A DNA stretch of 22,571 bases from Acetobacteraceae bacterium (lineage in GTDB: Bacteria > Pseudomonadota > Alphaproteobacteria > Acetobacterales > Acetobacteraceae). Positions 7,449 through 15,655 of the stretch are shown here, piece after piece. Made by a program: the position numbers and the translations under genes. Below the pieces are notes generated by a model. The model searched no databases. It was not told the origin of the DNA and worked only from the letters and a program-made list of their open reading frames with translations. How positions within the stretch are numbered: the first letter of the stretch is position 1; each line of letters starts with the position of its first letter. Location of the stretch: the NCBI GenBank assembly GCA_014377905.1, contig JACMOQ010000098.1, positions 1-22,571 of the forward strand, written 5' to 3'.

Positions 7449-9178
7449 TGCACCACCCCGGCCGCATCCGCCTGCTGCCGGAAGTTACCATCAACCGCAT
7501 CGCTGCCGGCGAAGTCATCGAACGCCCCGCCGCCGCCGCGCGTGAACTGGTCGAAAACGCCACCGATGCCGGCGCCACCCGCATCGCAGTTGCCATCGCC
7601 GCCGGCGGCATGGACCGCATTGAGGTCAGCGATAACGGCGCCGGGATGACCGGCGAAGACCTCGCGCTTGCCGTGCAACGCCACGCAACATCCAAGCTGA
7701 TCGACGACAACGATCTGTTGCGCATCGAAACGCTCGGCTTCCGAGGCGAGGCCCTGCCCAGCATTGGCGCCGCTGCCCGGCTCGAAATTACCTCGCGCCC
7801 CGATGCCGTCGATCATGCCACCATGATCCGGGTTGAAGGGGGTACGGTCCAGCCCCCCGAACCCAGCGCCGGCGCCCGCGGCACCCGGGTCGTGGTGCGC
7901 GATCTGTTCTTTGCCACCCCGGCGCGGCGCAAATTCCTCAAATCGCCGCGCGCCGAGGCCGACGCGACCGAAACCGCGATCAACCGCCTGGCCTTGGCCG
8001 CCCCCGGTATCGCCTTCCGCCTGGAAAGCGATGGCCGCGTGCTGTTCGACCTGCCGGCCCAGGATCGCCGCGCCCGTATCGCCGCGTTGCTTGGTGCCGA
8101 GGCCGCCGCCGCCTTGCTCGAAATCGGCGGCGAACGGGATGGCCTGATCCTGTCCGGCTTCATTTGTCCGCCCACCATCACCCGCGCCACCGCGGCCGCG
8201 CAAACCCTGGTGGTCAATGGCCGCCCGGTCGCTGACCCAACCTTGCGCACCGCCGTCCGGGTGGCGTTCCGTGACGTGATCGCCCATGGCCGCCATCCGG
8301 TGGTGGCCCTGTTCCTCGATCTGCCATCCGATCAGGTCGATGTGAACGTCCATCCCGGCAAGGCCGAGGTTCGCTTCCGCAGCCCCGACGCGGTGCGTGG
8401 CCTGATTATTTCGACCCTGACCCGCGCCCTCGGCGTCGGCATCAATGCGCCGGCTCCCGGTCCGTCGCTGACTTTACGGCAAAGCTGGTACGCCACCACG
8501 CCGGGCGCGCAGCATCGCGGCTTTGCCGATATGCAGTTGGGTCTTGCGGCCCCGCCGCTTGCCAAGCCCACCGCGCCGCTGCCCGATCTCGCTGAATTCC
8601 CGCTCGGCGCGCCGGTCGCCCAGGTGCTCGATACCTACATCATCGCGGTAACCGGCGATGGTACCCTCGTGCTGGTCGATCAGCACGCTGCCCATGAACG
8701 CCTGACCCACGAAGCCATTCGCGACCAGATGCTGGCAGGCGGGGTCCGCGCCCAGCCGATGCTGCTGCCGGCAGTGGTCAATCTGCCACCGGGAGACGCC
8801 GCAAGGCTGTTGGCCCGCGCCGCCGATTTGGCATTGCTCGGCCTGGAACTCGAAGAATTTGGCGTCGGCGCCATCCTGGTGCGCGCCATGCCGGCAGCGC
8901 TCGGCGCGCCCGATCCCGCGCCGTTGCTGCGCGACCTCGCCGACGAACTCGCCGAAATGGACGAAACCACCGCGTTGCCCGACCGGCTCGACGCCGTCAT
9001 CGCCCGCATGGCCTGCCACGGCAGTATCCGCGCCGGCCGCCGCCTCGGCCCGGAAGAAATGTCGGCTTTGCTACGCCAGATGGAAGCCACCCCGCGCGCC
9101 GCCACCTGCAGCCACGGGCGGCCGACCTTCTTGAAATTGTCCAAGCCCGAGATCGAACGGATGTTCGGGCGGCGGTAA
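7448..9178 (+). CDS. mutL: DNA mismatch repair protein MutL
   Basis: Mismatch-repair ATPase that links MutS recognition to strand incision. The product is 576 residues. The N-terminal GHKL ATPase has RIAAGEVIERP (17-27), ELVENATDAGA (33-43, E36 and N37), DNGAGM (62-67) and GFRGEAL (97-103). GTRVVVRDLFFATPAR lies at 145-160. The C-terminal domain carries DQHAAHE...E (411-422), matching the DQHA(X)2E(X)4E endonuclease motif, plus ACHGSIRAGR and CSHGRPT near the end. It should therefore be the nicking type of MutL found in bacteria without MutH, not the E. coli type. Its start overlaps the pgi stop by one base (TAATG). Confidence 0.97.
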   Translation: MHHPGRIRLLPEVTINRIAAGEVIERPAAAARELVENATDAGATRIAVAIAAGGMDRIEVSDNGAGMTGEDLALAVQRHATSKLIDDNDLLRIETLGFRGEALPSIGAAARLEITSRPDAVDHATMIRVEGGTVQPPEPSAGARGTRVVVRDLFFATPARRKFLKSPRAEADATETAINRLALAAPGIAFRLESDGRVLFDLPAQDRRARIAALLGAEAAAALLEIGGERDGLILSGFICPPTITRATAAAQTLVVNGRPVADPTLRTAVRVAFRDVIAHGRHPVVALFLDLPSDQVDVNVHPGKAEVRFRSPDAVRGLIISTLTRALGVGINAPAPGPSLTLRQSWYATTPGAQHRGFADMQLGLAAPPLAKPTAPLPDLAEFPLGAPVAQVLDTYIIAVTGDGTLVLVDQHAAHERLTHEAIRDQMLAGGVRAQPMLLPAVVNLPPGDAARLLARAADLALLGLELEEFGVGAILVRAMPAALGAPDPAPLLRDLADELAEMDETTALPDRLDAVIARMACHGSIRAGRRLGPEEMSALLRQMEATPRAATCSHGRPTFLKLSKPEIERMFGRR

Positions 9179-9189
9179 CCCAAAATCTG

Positions 9190-9202
9190 ACTTGCCGCAA
9201 GT
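9190..9202. promoter_or_regulatory. palindrome, candidate ParDE operator
   Basis: ACTTGC and GCAAGT flank a single C: a perfect 6-bp inverted repeat 12 bases after the mutL stop and 24 bases before parD. Ribbon-helix-helix antitoxins usually bind short palindromes in their own promoter. TTGCCG (9192-9197) could be a -35, but the -10 17 bases on (TACCAA) is poor. Confidence 0.35.
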
Positions 9203-9225
9203 ATGACTATTTGCTACCAAACGAT

Positions 9226-9498
9226 ATGTCCAATGTCACCAAAATCAGCGTCGCCCTCACCCCGGAAATGAACGCCCTCGTCCAGCAGGCGGTCACTGCC
9301 GGTGACTATGCCACGACCTCCGAAGTCATTCGCGAGGCCTTGCGCGAATGGAAACTGCGACGCAGTCTCCGCCAGCACGCAACGGCGGAGTTGAAACAAC
9401 TCTGGGACGAAGGCGTGCAAAGCGGCCCAGGCCAGTTCTCTGACATGTCGGCTATCAAAGACGAAGCTCGCCGCAGGCTCACCCCGCACGGCGCGTAG
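9226..9498 (+). CDS. parD: ParD-type ribbon-helix-helix antitoxin
   Basis: Small 90-residue protein typical of CopG/ParD antitoxins. The N-terminal ribbon-helix-helix segment reads KISVALTPEMNALVQQAV, followed by GDYATTSEVIREALREW (26-42), the ParD hallmark. A C-terminal tail should bind the toxin. It would neutralise ParE and repress the pair. The ATG at 9226 is preferred over a TTG at 9211 because the beta-strand begins right after it; no Shine-Dalgarno is visible at either. The toxin gene begins four bases after its stop. Confidence 0.88.
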   Translation: MSNVTKISVALTPEMNALVQQAVTAGDYATTSEVIREALREWKLRRSLRQHATAELKQLWDEGVQSGPGQFSDMSAIKDEARRRLTPHGA

Positions 9499-9502
9499 CA
9501 TC

Positions 9503-9796
9503 TTGCCCATTTGCCGCCGAACTGCCCGCGCGGAAGATGACCTGATCGAAATCTGGTTGCACATCGCCGCCGACAACCCGACCGCCGCCGATCAAATGCT
9601 GGATCGGCTTAGCTTGGCCGAGCAACACCTCACCCACCACCCAGCCCTTGGCCCCGCACGTTCGGACATCGCGCCGGAGATGCGTATGTATATCGTTGGT
9701 CACTACCTTCTGCTGTACCGACAGATTGCGGACGGGGTGGAAATTGTCCGAGTTACTCACGGTGCCCGCGATATCAGCAATTTGCCGATGGGGTAA
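9503..9796 (+). CDS. parE: ParE/RelE-superfamily toxin
   Basis: 97 residues with the ParE pattern: RTARAEDDLIEIWLHIAADN (6-25), TAADQMLDRL (27-36), GPARSDIAPEMRMYIVGHYLLLYR (around 50-73) and VEIVRVTHGARDISNL near the C-terminus, as in ParE/RelE-fold toxins. ParE proteins poison DNA gyrase; whether this one does is inference. The only usable start is TTG at 9503, with no later Met until residue 32. It has no clear ribosome site, so translation probably depends on coupling to parD, four bases upstream. Confidence 0.85.
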   Translation: MPICRRTARAEDDLIEIWLHIAADNPTAADQMLDRLSLAEQHLTHHPALGPARSDIAPEMRMYIVGHYLLLYRQIADGVEIVRVTHGARDISNLPMG

Positions 9797-9863
9797 TCGC
9801 GGCTTCCCTCATCGCAAATCGCTGGTAAACTGCGGGGAAGCTTTCCAGGAACGGAGTCGGACG

Positions 9864-10937
9864 ATGCAACGTCGAACATTCGGGCAATTGTTGGCCGCAG
9901 GCACGGGGGTTGCAGCTTTGGGCCGCCCGGCGGTCGCCGCCGATCCGGTGAAGATCGGATTTGTCTATGTCGGCCCGGTCGGCGATTTCGGCTGGACCTA
10001 TCAGCACGATGTCGGCCGTCAGGCGGCGGTGGCCAAATATGGCAACGCTATCAAAACAACGTTTATCGAAAACGTGCCCGATGGTCCCGACAGTGAAAAG
10101 GTGATCGCCGATCTCGCCAATTCCGGCCACAAGCTGATCTTCACAACGTCGTTCGGTTTCATGAACCACACGGTGAAGATCGCCAAGCGCTTCCCAAAGA
10201 TCTTTTTCGAGCACGCCACCGGCTATAAGCGCGACACCAATCTGGCGACTTACAATATCCGGTTTTATCAGGCGCGCTATGTGCAAGGTGTGATCGCGGG
10301 CCATCTCAGCAAAACCGGCATCGCCGGCTATATCGGCTCGGTGCCGGTGCCGGAAGTGGTGCAGGGCATTAACGCGTTCATGCTCGGCATGCGCAGCGTC
10401 AACCCCAAGGCGCGGCTGAAATTCATCCTCATCAATTCCTGGTACGATCCGCCGAAGGAAGGCGATGCCGCCAAGGCGCTGATGGACCAGGGCGCCGACA
10501 TCATCACCCAGCACACTGATAGCCCGGCCCCGCTGCAGGCTGCGGCTGGGCGCGGGATCAAGGGCTTCGGGCAGGCGACCGACATGATCAAATTCGCCCC
10601 CACCACTCAACTCAGTGCGGCCATCGATCTGTGGTCGCCCTATTATACTAAGCGCATCGGCCAGGTGCTCGACGGAACTTGGAAAACCGGCGTCATTTGG
10701 GGCGGGTTCGATAGCGGCCTGCTCGAAATGGCACCGTTCACCAACATGCCGGCCGACATTGCCGCGATTGCGACGGCCACGGTCGCCGCGATCAAATCCG
10801 GCAAGAACAAGGTGTTTACCGGCCCGATACTTGATCAGGCCGGCGCCAGCAAACTCGCCGCCGGGGCCAGCATGGACGATGCCGCGCTGAACAGCATGCA
10901 ATGGCTGGCCCAGGGGGTAGAAGGCAAGCTGACCTGA
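9864..10937 (+). CDS. BMP-family (basic membrane protein) ABC transporter substrate-binding protein
   Basis: Periplasmic solute-binding protein of 357 residues of the BMP/PnrA-like/Med family, whose characterised members bind nucleosides. The N-terminus MQRRTFGQLLAAGTGVAALG has a twin-arginine-like RRTF signal with a likely cut after AVA (residue 25). The mature part starts VKIGFVYVGPVGDFGWTYQHD, the family's beta-strand-loop pattern. The ATG at 9864 follows GGAACGGAG; an upstream in-frame extension to 9648 is only the antisense-free shadow of parE. Three downstream genes complete the transporter. The substrate is not readable: a purine or pyrimidine nucleoside is likely, methylthioadenosine possible. 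Confidence 0.93.
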   Translation: MQRRTFGQLLAAGTGVAALGRPAVAADPVKIGFVYVGPVGDFGWTYQHDVGRQAAVAKYGNAIKTTFIENVPDGPDSEKVIADLANSGHKLIFTTSFGFMNHTVKIAKRFPKIFFEHATGYKRDTNLATYNIRFYQARYVQGVIAGHLSKTGIAGYIGSVPVPEVVQGINAFMLGMRSVNPKARLKFILINSWYDPPKEGDAAKALMDQGADIITQHTDSPAPLQAAAGRGIKGFGQATDMIKFAPTTQLSAAIDLWSPYYTKRIGQVLDGTWKTGVIWGGFDSGLLEMAPFTNMPADIAAIATATVAAIKSGKNKVFTGPILDQAGASKLAAGASMDDAALNSMQWLAQGVEGKLT

Positions 10938-10945
10938 CGCAGACC

Positions 10946-12454
10946 ATGCCGCCGTTGGTTGAGCTTGCCGGAATCACCAAGCGATTTCCCGGCTGCCTCG
11001 CCAATGATAATGTATCGCTCACCATCGCACCCCGACAGATCCACGCGCTGCTGGGCGAGAACGGGGCCGGCAAATCCACCTTGGTGAAGATTATCTCGGG
11101 GGTTTTGCACCAAGATGCCGGCCAGATCATCTGGTGCGGCACCGAGGTCACCATCCGCGACCCGGCCCACGCCCGCTCGCTCGGCATTGGCATGGTGTTC
11201 CAGCATTTCTCGTTGTTCGAGGCGCTGACGGTCGCCGAGAACATTGCGCTCGGCCTCGGCACGGCGCGCGAGCGGGTGGGCCTGCGCGACCGGATCATTG
11301 CGGTCTCCCTAAGCTATGGACTGCCGGTTGATCCCGATCGGGTGGTGCATGATTTATCGGTCGGCGAACGCCAGCGCATCGAAATTGTGCGTTGCCTGCT
11401 GCGCAATCCCAAGCTGCTGATCATGGACGAGCCAACCTCGGTGCTCACCCCGCAGGAAGCCAAAACCTTGTTCGCGACCCTGCGGCGGCTGGCGTCGGAA
11501 GGTTGCTCGATTCTCTATATCAGCCACAAACTCGATGAAGTGCGTGCCTTATGCGATGTCGCCACGATCATGCGGCAGGGCAGGGTGGTGGCGCATTGCG
11601 TGCCGAGGGAAAAGACCACCCGCGAATTGGCGTCACTGATGATCGGCCGTGACTTCCTACCGCCCGCGTCGCGCCAGGCATCAGTCACCGGGGCGCCGCG
11701 TCTGGTGGTGGATCATCTGTCGCTGGCCGCCACCAACCCGTTCGGCACGGCGTTGCGCGAGGTGTCGTTCAGCGTGGCTGGCGGCGAAATTCTTGGCATC
11801 GCTGGCATCGCGGGCAACGGCCAGGGTGAATTGATGGATGCGCTATCCGGCGAAATCCTCGCCCCGGCGGCCGACACGATCCAGCTCGATGCCATCCCGG
11901 TCGGGAAAACCGGCCCGCATGGGCGGCGGCGGCTCGGTGGCTGTTTTGTCCCCGAGGAACGCAACGGCCATGGGGCGGTGGCCGGCATGTCGCTCGCGGA
12001 AAATTTTTTCCTGTCCGGGCAGTTGCGCGGCGTGCTGGCGCGCTTTGGCCTGATCCGCCGCGCCCGCACCACCGATTTCGCCGATCGTGTCATCAGCCGT
12101 TTCGATGTCCGCACCAGTGGCACGATGGCGGAGGCCAAGTCGCTGTCAGGCGGCAATTTGCAGAAATTTCTGGTCGGGCGGGAAATGCTGCTCGACCCGG
12201 CAGTGCTGGTGGTCAGCCAGCCGACCTGGGGGGTGGACGCCAGTGCCGCCCGGGCGATCCATCAAGCGATTCTGGCGCTGGCGGCAACAGGGGCTGCCAT
12301 CGTGGTGATCTCGCAAGACCTTGACGAGATCATCCTGCTTGCCGACCGCATCGCCGTCATCGCCGCGGGCCGGCTGTCTGATCCGGTGCCCGTGGCCGAG
12401 GCAACACGCGAACAAATTGGTCTGCTGATGGGCGGCGTGGCATCCCATGCTTAG
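10946..12454 (+). CDS. ABC transporter ATP-binding protein (double-domain, BMP/nucleoside type)
   Basis: 502-residue tandem ATPase that would energise uptake with the two permeases downstream. Domain 1 has Walker A GENGAGKST (37-45), signature LSVGERQ (137-143) and Walker B LLIMDEP (157-163). Domain 2 has a Lys-lacking Walker A (GIAGNGQGEL, 287-296), signature LSGGNLQKF (400-408) and an altered Walker B region VVSQPTWGVD (422-431). A degenerate second P-loop is usual in the RbsA/NupO-like class. The ATG at 10946 is chosen, nine bases after the preceding stop; an in-frame start at 10901 would overlap the binding protein. The stop overlaps the first permease by eight bases. Confidence 0.94.
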   Translation: MPPLVELAGITKRFPGCLANDNVSLTIAPRQIHALLGENGAGKSTLVKIISGVLHQDAGQIIWCGTEVTIRDPAHARSLGIGMVFQHFSLFEALTVAENIALGLGTARERVGLRDRIIAVSLSYGLPVDPDRVVHDLSVGERQRIEIVRCLLRNPKLLIMDEPTSVLTPQEAKTLFATLRRLASEGCSILYISHKLDEVRALCDVATIMRQGRVVAHCVPREKTTRELASLMIGRDFLPPASRQASVTGAPRLVVDHLSLAATNPFGTALREVSFSVAGGEILGIAGIAGNGQGELMDALSGEILAPAADTIQLDAIPVGKTGPHGRRRLGGCFVPEERNGHGAVAGMSLAENFFLSGQLRGVLARFGLIRRARTTDFADRVISRFDVRTSGTMAEAKSLSGGNLQKFLVGREMLLDPAVLVVSQPTWGVDASAARAIHQAILALAATGAAIVVISQDLDEIILLADRIAVIAAGRLSDPVPVAEATREQIGLLMGGVASHA

Positions 12455-13508
12455 CCTGTCCCCGCGCGGTACCGCGTCTGGGTTCTGGCGCTATGCTGCC
12501 CCGGTGCTGGCCTTGGCGCTGACCGCGCTGACCACGGGTGCGTTGTTTGCCGCAATGGGACGGCCCGCGCTGCTCACCGTGACCACCTTCCTGATCACCC
12601 CGTTGCTGGCGACCGGCGGGCTCGAAGCGTTGCTGGTGAAAGCCGCACCCTTGGTGATGATGGGGGTGGGGCTGTCGATCGCCTATCGCGCCAATGTCTG
12701 GAACATCGGCGCCGAGGGCCAGTATATCTTCGGTGCCCTGGCGGCCGGCGGGCTTGCCCTGGCCCTGCCGGCTGCGCCCGGCTGGGTGATTGTTCCGCTG
12801 CTGATCGCGGCCGGGCTGGTCGGCGGCGCGGGGTACGCGCTGATCGTTGCCTGGCTGCGCACCCGGTTCAATGCCAATGAAATCCTGACCAGCCTGATGC
12901 TGGCCTATGTCGCGCAATATTTGCTGGTCTACCTCGTCACCGGCCCGTGGCGTGATCCGGAAGGCTTCGGCTTTCCGCAAACCGCGCTGTTTTCCGATGC
13001 AGCCGGCGGACCGCGCCTGATTGAGGGTAGCAATCTGCATCTCGGCCTGATTTTCGCGCCGCTGATTGCACTGGCGGCCTGGGTGATGCTGGGCCGCAGC
13101 GTGCTGGGCTTTCAGTTCCGGGTGATGGGCCAGGCGCCGCGCGCCGCCCGCTTTGCCGGCTTTGACGAAAACCGGCTGATCTGGCTCGCCATGGCAATCA
13201 GCGGCGGGCTTGCCGGGCTTGCCGGGATGTTCGAGGTCACCGGCAACCAGGGCCAGCTCACCATCAATCTTGGGCCGGGCTACGGCTTCACCGCAATTAT
13301 TGTCGGTTTTCTCGGTCGGTTGCACCCGCTCGGGGTGATCCCGGCCGGGCTTTTGCTGGCGTTGACCTATCTCGGCGGCGATGCGGCACAGATGAATTTG
13401 GGCCTGTCGAGCGCGATCACCGGCATATTCCAGGGGATTTTGCTGTTCTGCCTGCTGGGGTCGGATGTTTTGATCAGCCATCGGCTACAGTGGAAGCGCC
13501 GACCATGA
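12447..13508 (+). CDS. ABC transporter permease (nucleoside/BMP type), first subunit
   Basis: Inner-membrane protein of 353 residues with about eight to ten hydrophobic segments, of the branched-chain-type permease family (NupP/YufP-like). The conserved stretch SIAYRANVWNIGAEGQYIFG (79-98) and NEILTSLMLAYVAQYL (about 143-158) are typical of BMP-linked permeases. It overlaps the ATPase gene at its start and ends in an ATGA overlap with the second permease, indicating a tightly coupled operon. Confidence 0.93.
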   Translation: MLSLSPRGTASGFWRYAAPVLALALTALTTGALFAAMGRPALLTVTTFLITPLLATGGLEALLVKAAPLVMMGVGLSIAYRANVWNIGAEGQYIFGALAAGGLALALPAAPGWVIVPLLIAAGLVGGAGYALIVAWLRTRFNANEILTSLMLAYVAQYLLVYLVTGPWRDPEGFGFPQTALFSDAAGGPRLIEGSNLHLGLIFAPLIALAAWVMLGRSVLGFQFRVMGQAPRAARFAGFDENRLIWLAMAISGGLAGLAGMFEVTGNQGQLTINLGPGYGFTAIIVGFLGRLHPLGVIPAGLLLALTYLGGDAAQMNLGLSSAITGIFQGILLFCLLGSDVLISHRLQWKRRP

Positions 13509-14416
13509 CCGCCTTGCTGGTCAGCGTTATTGCCTCCGCGACGCCGTTGCTGTTGGCAGCCCTCGGGGCGCTGCTGGTCGAAAAAGTCGCCGTGCTCAAT
13601 CTCGGGGTTGAAGGCATGATGTTGGTTGGCGCCATCGCAGGCTTTGCGGTCGCGCATGAAACCGGGAATTTGCCGCTCGCCCTGGCCGCCGCGATTGGCG
13701 CCGGAATGGTAATGGCGCTGCTGTTTGCGGTGCTGACCCTGACCTTGCGAGCCAACCAGACCGCGACAGGCCTGGCGTTGACAATCTTTGGCCGTGGTTT
13801 CAGCGCGCTGGTCGGCGCGGGCTATGTTGGCATTGCCGCGCCGACCCTGCCGCGCATTGCGATCCCGGGCCTGTCCGATCTGCCGTTCGTTGGGCCGATT
13901 CTGTTTGGCCATGATCCGCTCGTGTACGTCGCGCTGGCGATGGTCGGCGCGGTCGCGTGGTTTCTCTACCGCACCCATGCCGGCCTGATCCTGCGTGCGA
14001 TCGGCGATCAGCACGATGCCGCGCATGTGCTTGGCTACAAGGTTATTCGCATCCGGTATCTGACGGTTTTGTTCGGCGGTGCCATGGCCGGGCTTGCGGG
14101 GGCCTATATGTCGCTGTCCTATACCCCGCTCTGGACCCAAGACATGATCGCTGGCCGCGGCTGGGTGGCGCTGGCCTTGGTGACCTTTGCTGCCTGGCGG
14201 CCATTCTGGCTGATGATCGGCGCCTGGCTGTTCGGCGGGATCATGTATCTGTCGCTCTACATGCAGGCGCTTGGGGTGCCAGTGCCGACCGCGCTGCTGT
14301 CGGCACTGCCCTATCTCGGCACCATCCTGGTGCTGGTGCTGATATCGCGGGACCGCCGCCGCATTCGCCTCCATCGCCCGGCGATGTTGGGCAGGCCCTT
14401 CAGCGCCGGGGGGTGA
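13505..14416 (+). CDS. ABC transporter permease (nucleoside/BMP type), second subunit
   Basis: 303-residue polytopic membrane protein, partner of the upstream permease (NupQ/YufQ-like). It carries the family's NLGVEGMMLVGAIAGF (about 33-48), ANQTATGLALTIFGRG and a long hydrophobic C-terminal half. The ATG at 13505 makes an ATGA overlap with the preceding stop and is preferred over an in-frame start at 13490. The last gene of the transporter operon; a stable hairpin covers its stop codon. Confidence 0.93.
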   Translation: MTALLVSVIASATPLLLAALGALLVEKVAVLNLGVEGMMLVGAIAGFAVAHETGNLPLALAAAIGAGMVMALLFAVLTLTLRANQTATGLALTIFGRGFSALVGAGYVGIAAPTLPRIAIPGLSDLPFVGPILFGHDPLVYVALAMVGAVAWFLYRTHAGLILRAIGDQHDAAHVLGYKVIRIRYLTVLFGGAMAGLAGAYMSLSYTPLWTQDMIAGRGWVALALVTFAAWRPFWLMIGAWLFGGIMYLSLYMQALGVPVPTALLSALPYLGTILVLVLISRDRRRIRLHRPAMLGRPFSAGG

Positions 14417-14434
14417 CGGCACCCCCGTGCCGTC
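14415..14434 (+). terminator. stable hairpin at the end of the ABC transporter operon
   Basis: GACGGCAC (14415-14422) and GTGCCGTC (14427-14434) form a perfect 8-bp stem with a CCCC loop, overlapping the permease stop codon. There is no T-run after it, so it may be a weak or Rho-assisted terminator or an RNA-stability element rather than a classical intrinsic terminator. The MFS gene begins 15 bases later. Confidence 0.35.
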
Positions 14435-14449
14435 GCACACTGGTGCCGG

Positions 14450-15655
14450 ATGGAAACGCAAAGACTGGCTGGCAACGACATTGCCCGACTATGGATGATT
14501 GGCGGCGCCAATAACGTGGTGCGTTGGCTCGAATTGCTGGCTGCCGCCTTGTTCACCTTTGAACTGACCGGCTCGGGCTTTGCCGTCGCCGCGGTAACCG
14601 CTGCACGCACCTTGCCGATGATGATGTTCGGGGCCTTTGCCGGCGTTATCTCCGACGCCATCGACCGCAAGCGCATCATCATGGTCGGGATGCTGATCAC
14701 CGCCACCTTGTCGGCAACAATCTGCGGCCTGGGCCTCGCTGGGTTGGCCCAGCCCTGGCATGTCGGGATTGCCGCGTTTCTGTGTGGCACGGTGTGGTCC
14801 ACCGAGATGTCGAGCCGCCGCCGCATGGTTGCCGATACCGCAGCCCCAGGCATGCTGGCGCGGGTAATCGCGGTCGACAGCCTGGCCGGGGCAACCACCC
14901 GCATGGTCGGGCCATTATTGGCCGGCATTACCTATCAGCTTGGCGGATTGGCTGGGGCATACTTCATCACCACGGTGCTGAGCCTGACCAATTTTGTGCT
15001 GGCGCGCCCGATCCATCACCACCAAATCCCGCGGCCGCTTTCCCTGTCCGGTGTGCTGTCCGATCTGGCGGACGGTTTGCGCGCGGCAGCGTCGATCCCG
15101 CAGGTGGCCGCGGTATTGGCGGTGACGGTGGCGATGAACCTCTTCGGTTTTTGCTATTCGGCGTTGATCGCCCCGCTGGCGCTGAAGCTGTTTGCGGTGC
15201 CGAACGCGATGGTGGGTGTGCTGGGGGCGGCCGAGTCGGCCGGGGCGCTTCTGGCCGGTGCCTGGCTGACCAGCCGCACCCCGCGCATGGCGCCGCGCAC
15301 GCTGATGATCTCGGGTTCGGCGTTGTTCACCGTCTGCCTTATGCTGCTGCCATTGGCGCCGGGTTTCTGGTCAGCGTGCCTGTTGCTGCTGATCGGTGGC
15401 ACCGGCACGGCCGCGTTCAGCAACATGCAAACCTTGCTGGTGATGAACGGCGCCCCGCAGGCCATGCGATCGCGCCTGCTCGGCCTGATCACCGTCTGCA
15501 TCGGCACCGGCCCGCTCGGCCAACTGACCATCGGCGCCCTGGCCGATGGGTTTGGTTTGCGTGCTGCCGTCGAAATTATGGCCGGCCTCGGCCTCGTCAC
15601 GATCCTGGCCATCGGCTGGCTGTGGCAACGCGTGGAACCTCGACCTAAAGAATGA
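14450..15655 (+). CDS. MFS transporter (EntS/MFS_3-like)
   Basis: 401-residue polytopic inner-membrane protein with about 12 hydrophobic segments. The loop after the second segment, FGAFAGVISDAIDRKRIIM, is the MFS signature (GxxxDxxxRK type). The first helix region NVVRWLELLAAALFTFELTGS fits the MFS_3/enterobactin-exporter-like group. Substrate unknown; probably an exporter by family. The ATG at 14450 lacks a strong ribosome site and follows the ABC operon after 33 bases, so it may be cotranscribed. Its 3' end overlaps the M81 gene on the other strand by 11 bases. Confidence 0.85.
   Translation: METQRLAGNDIARLWMIGGANNVVRWLELLAAALFTFELTGSGFAVAAVTAARTLPMMMFGAFAGVISDAIDRKRIIMVGMLITATLSATICGLGLAGLAQPWHVGIAAFLCGTVWSTEMSSRRRMVADTAAPGMLARVIAVDSLAGATTRMVGPLLAGITYQLGGLAGAYFITTVLSLTNFVLARPIHHHQIPRPLSLSGVLSDLADGLRAAASIPQVAAVLAVTVAMNLFGFCYSALIAPLALKLFAVPNAMVGVLGAAESAGALLAGAWLTSRTPRMAPRTLMISGSALFTVCLMLLPLAPGFWSACLLLLIGGTGTAAFSNMQTLLVMNGAPQAMRSRLLGLITVCIGTGPLGQLTIGALADGFGLRAAVEIMAGLGLVTILAIGWLWQRVEPRPKE

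Noticed and set aside
12357..14461. Long antisense frames under the two permease genes
   Set aside because: Gln/Arg/His-rich translations typical of the complement of hydrophobic permease codons; not coding.
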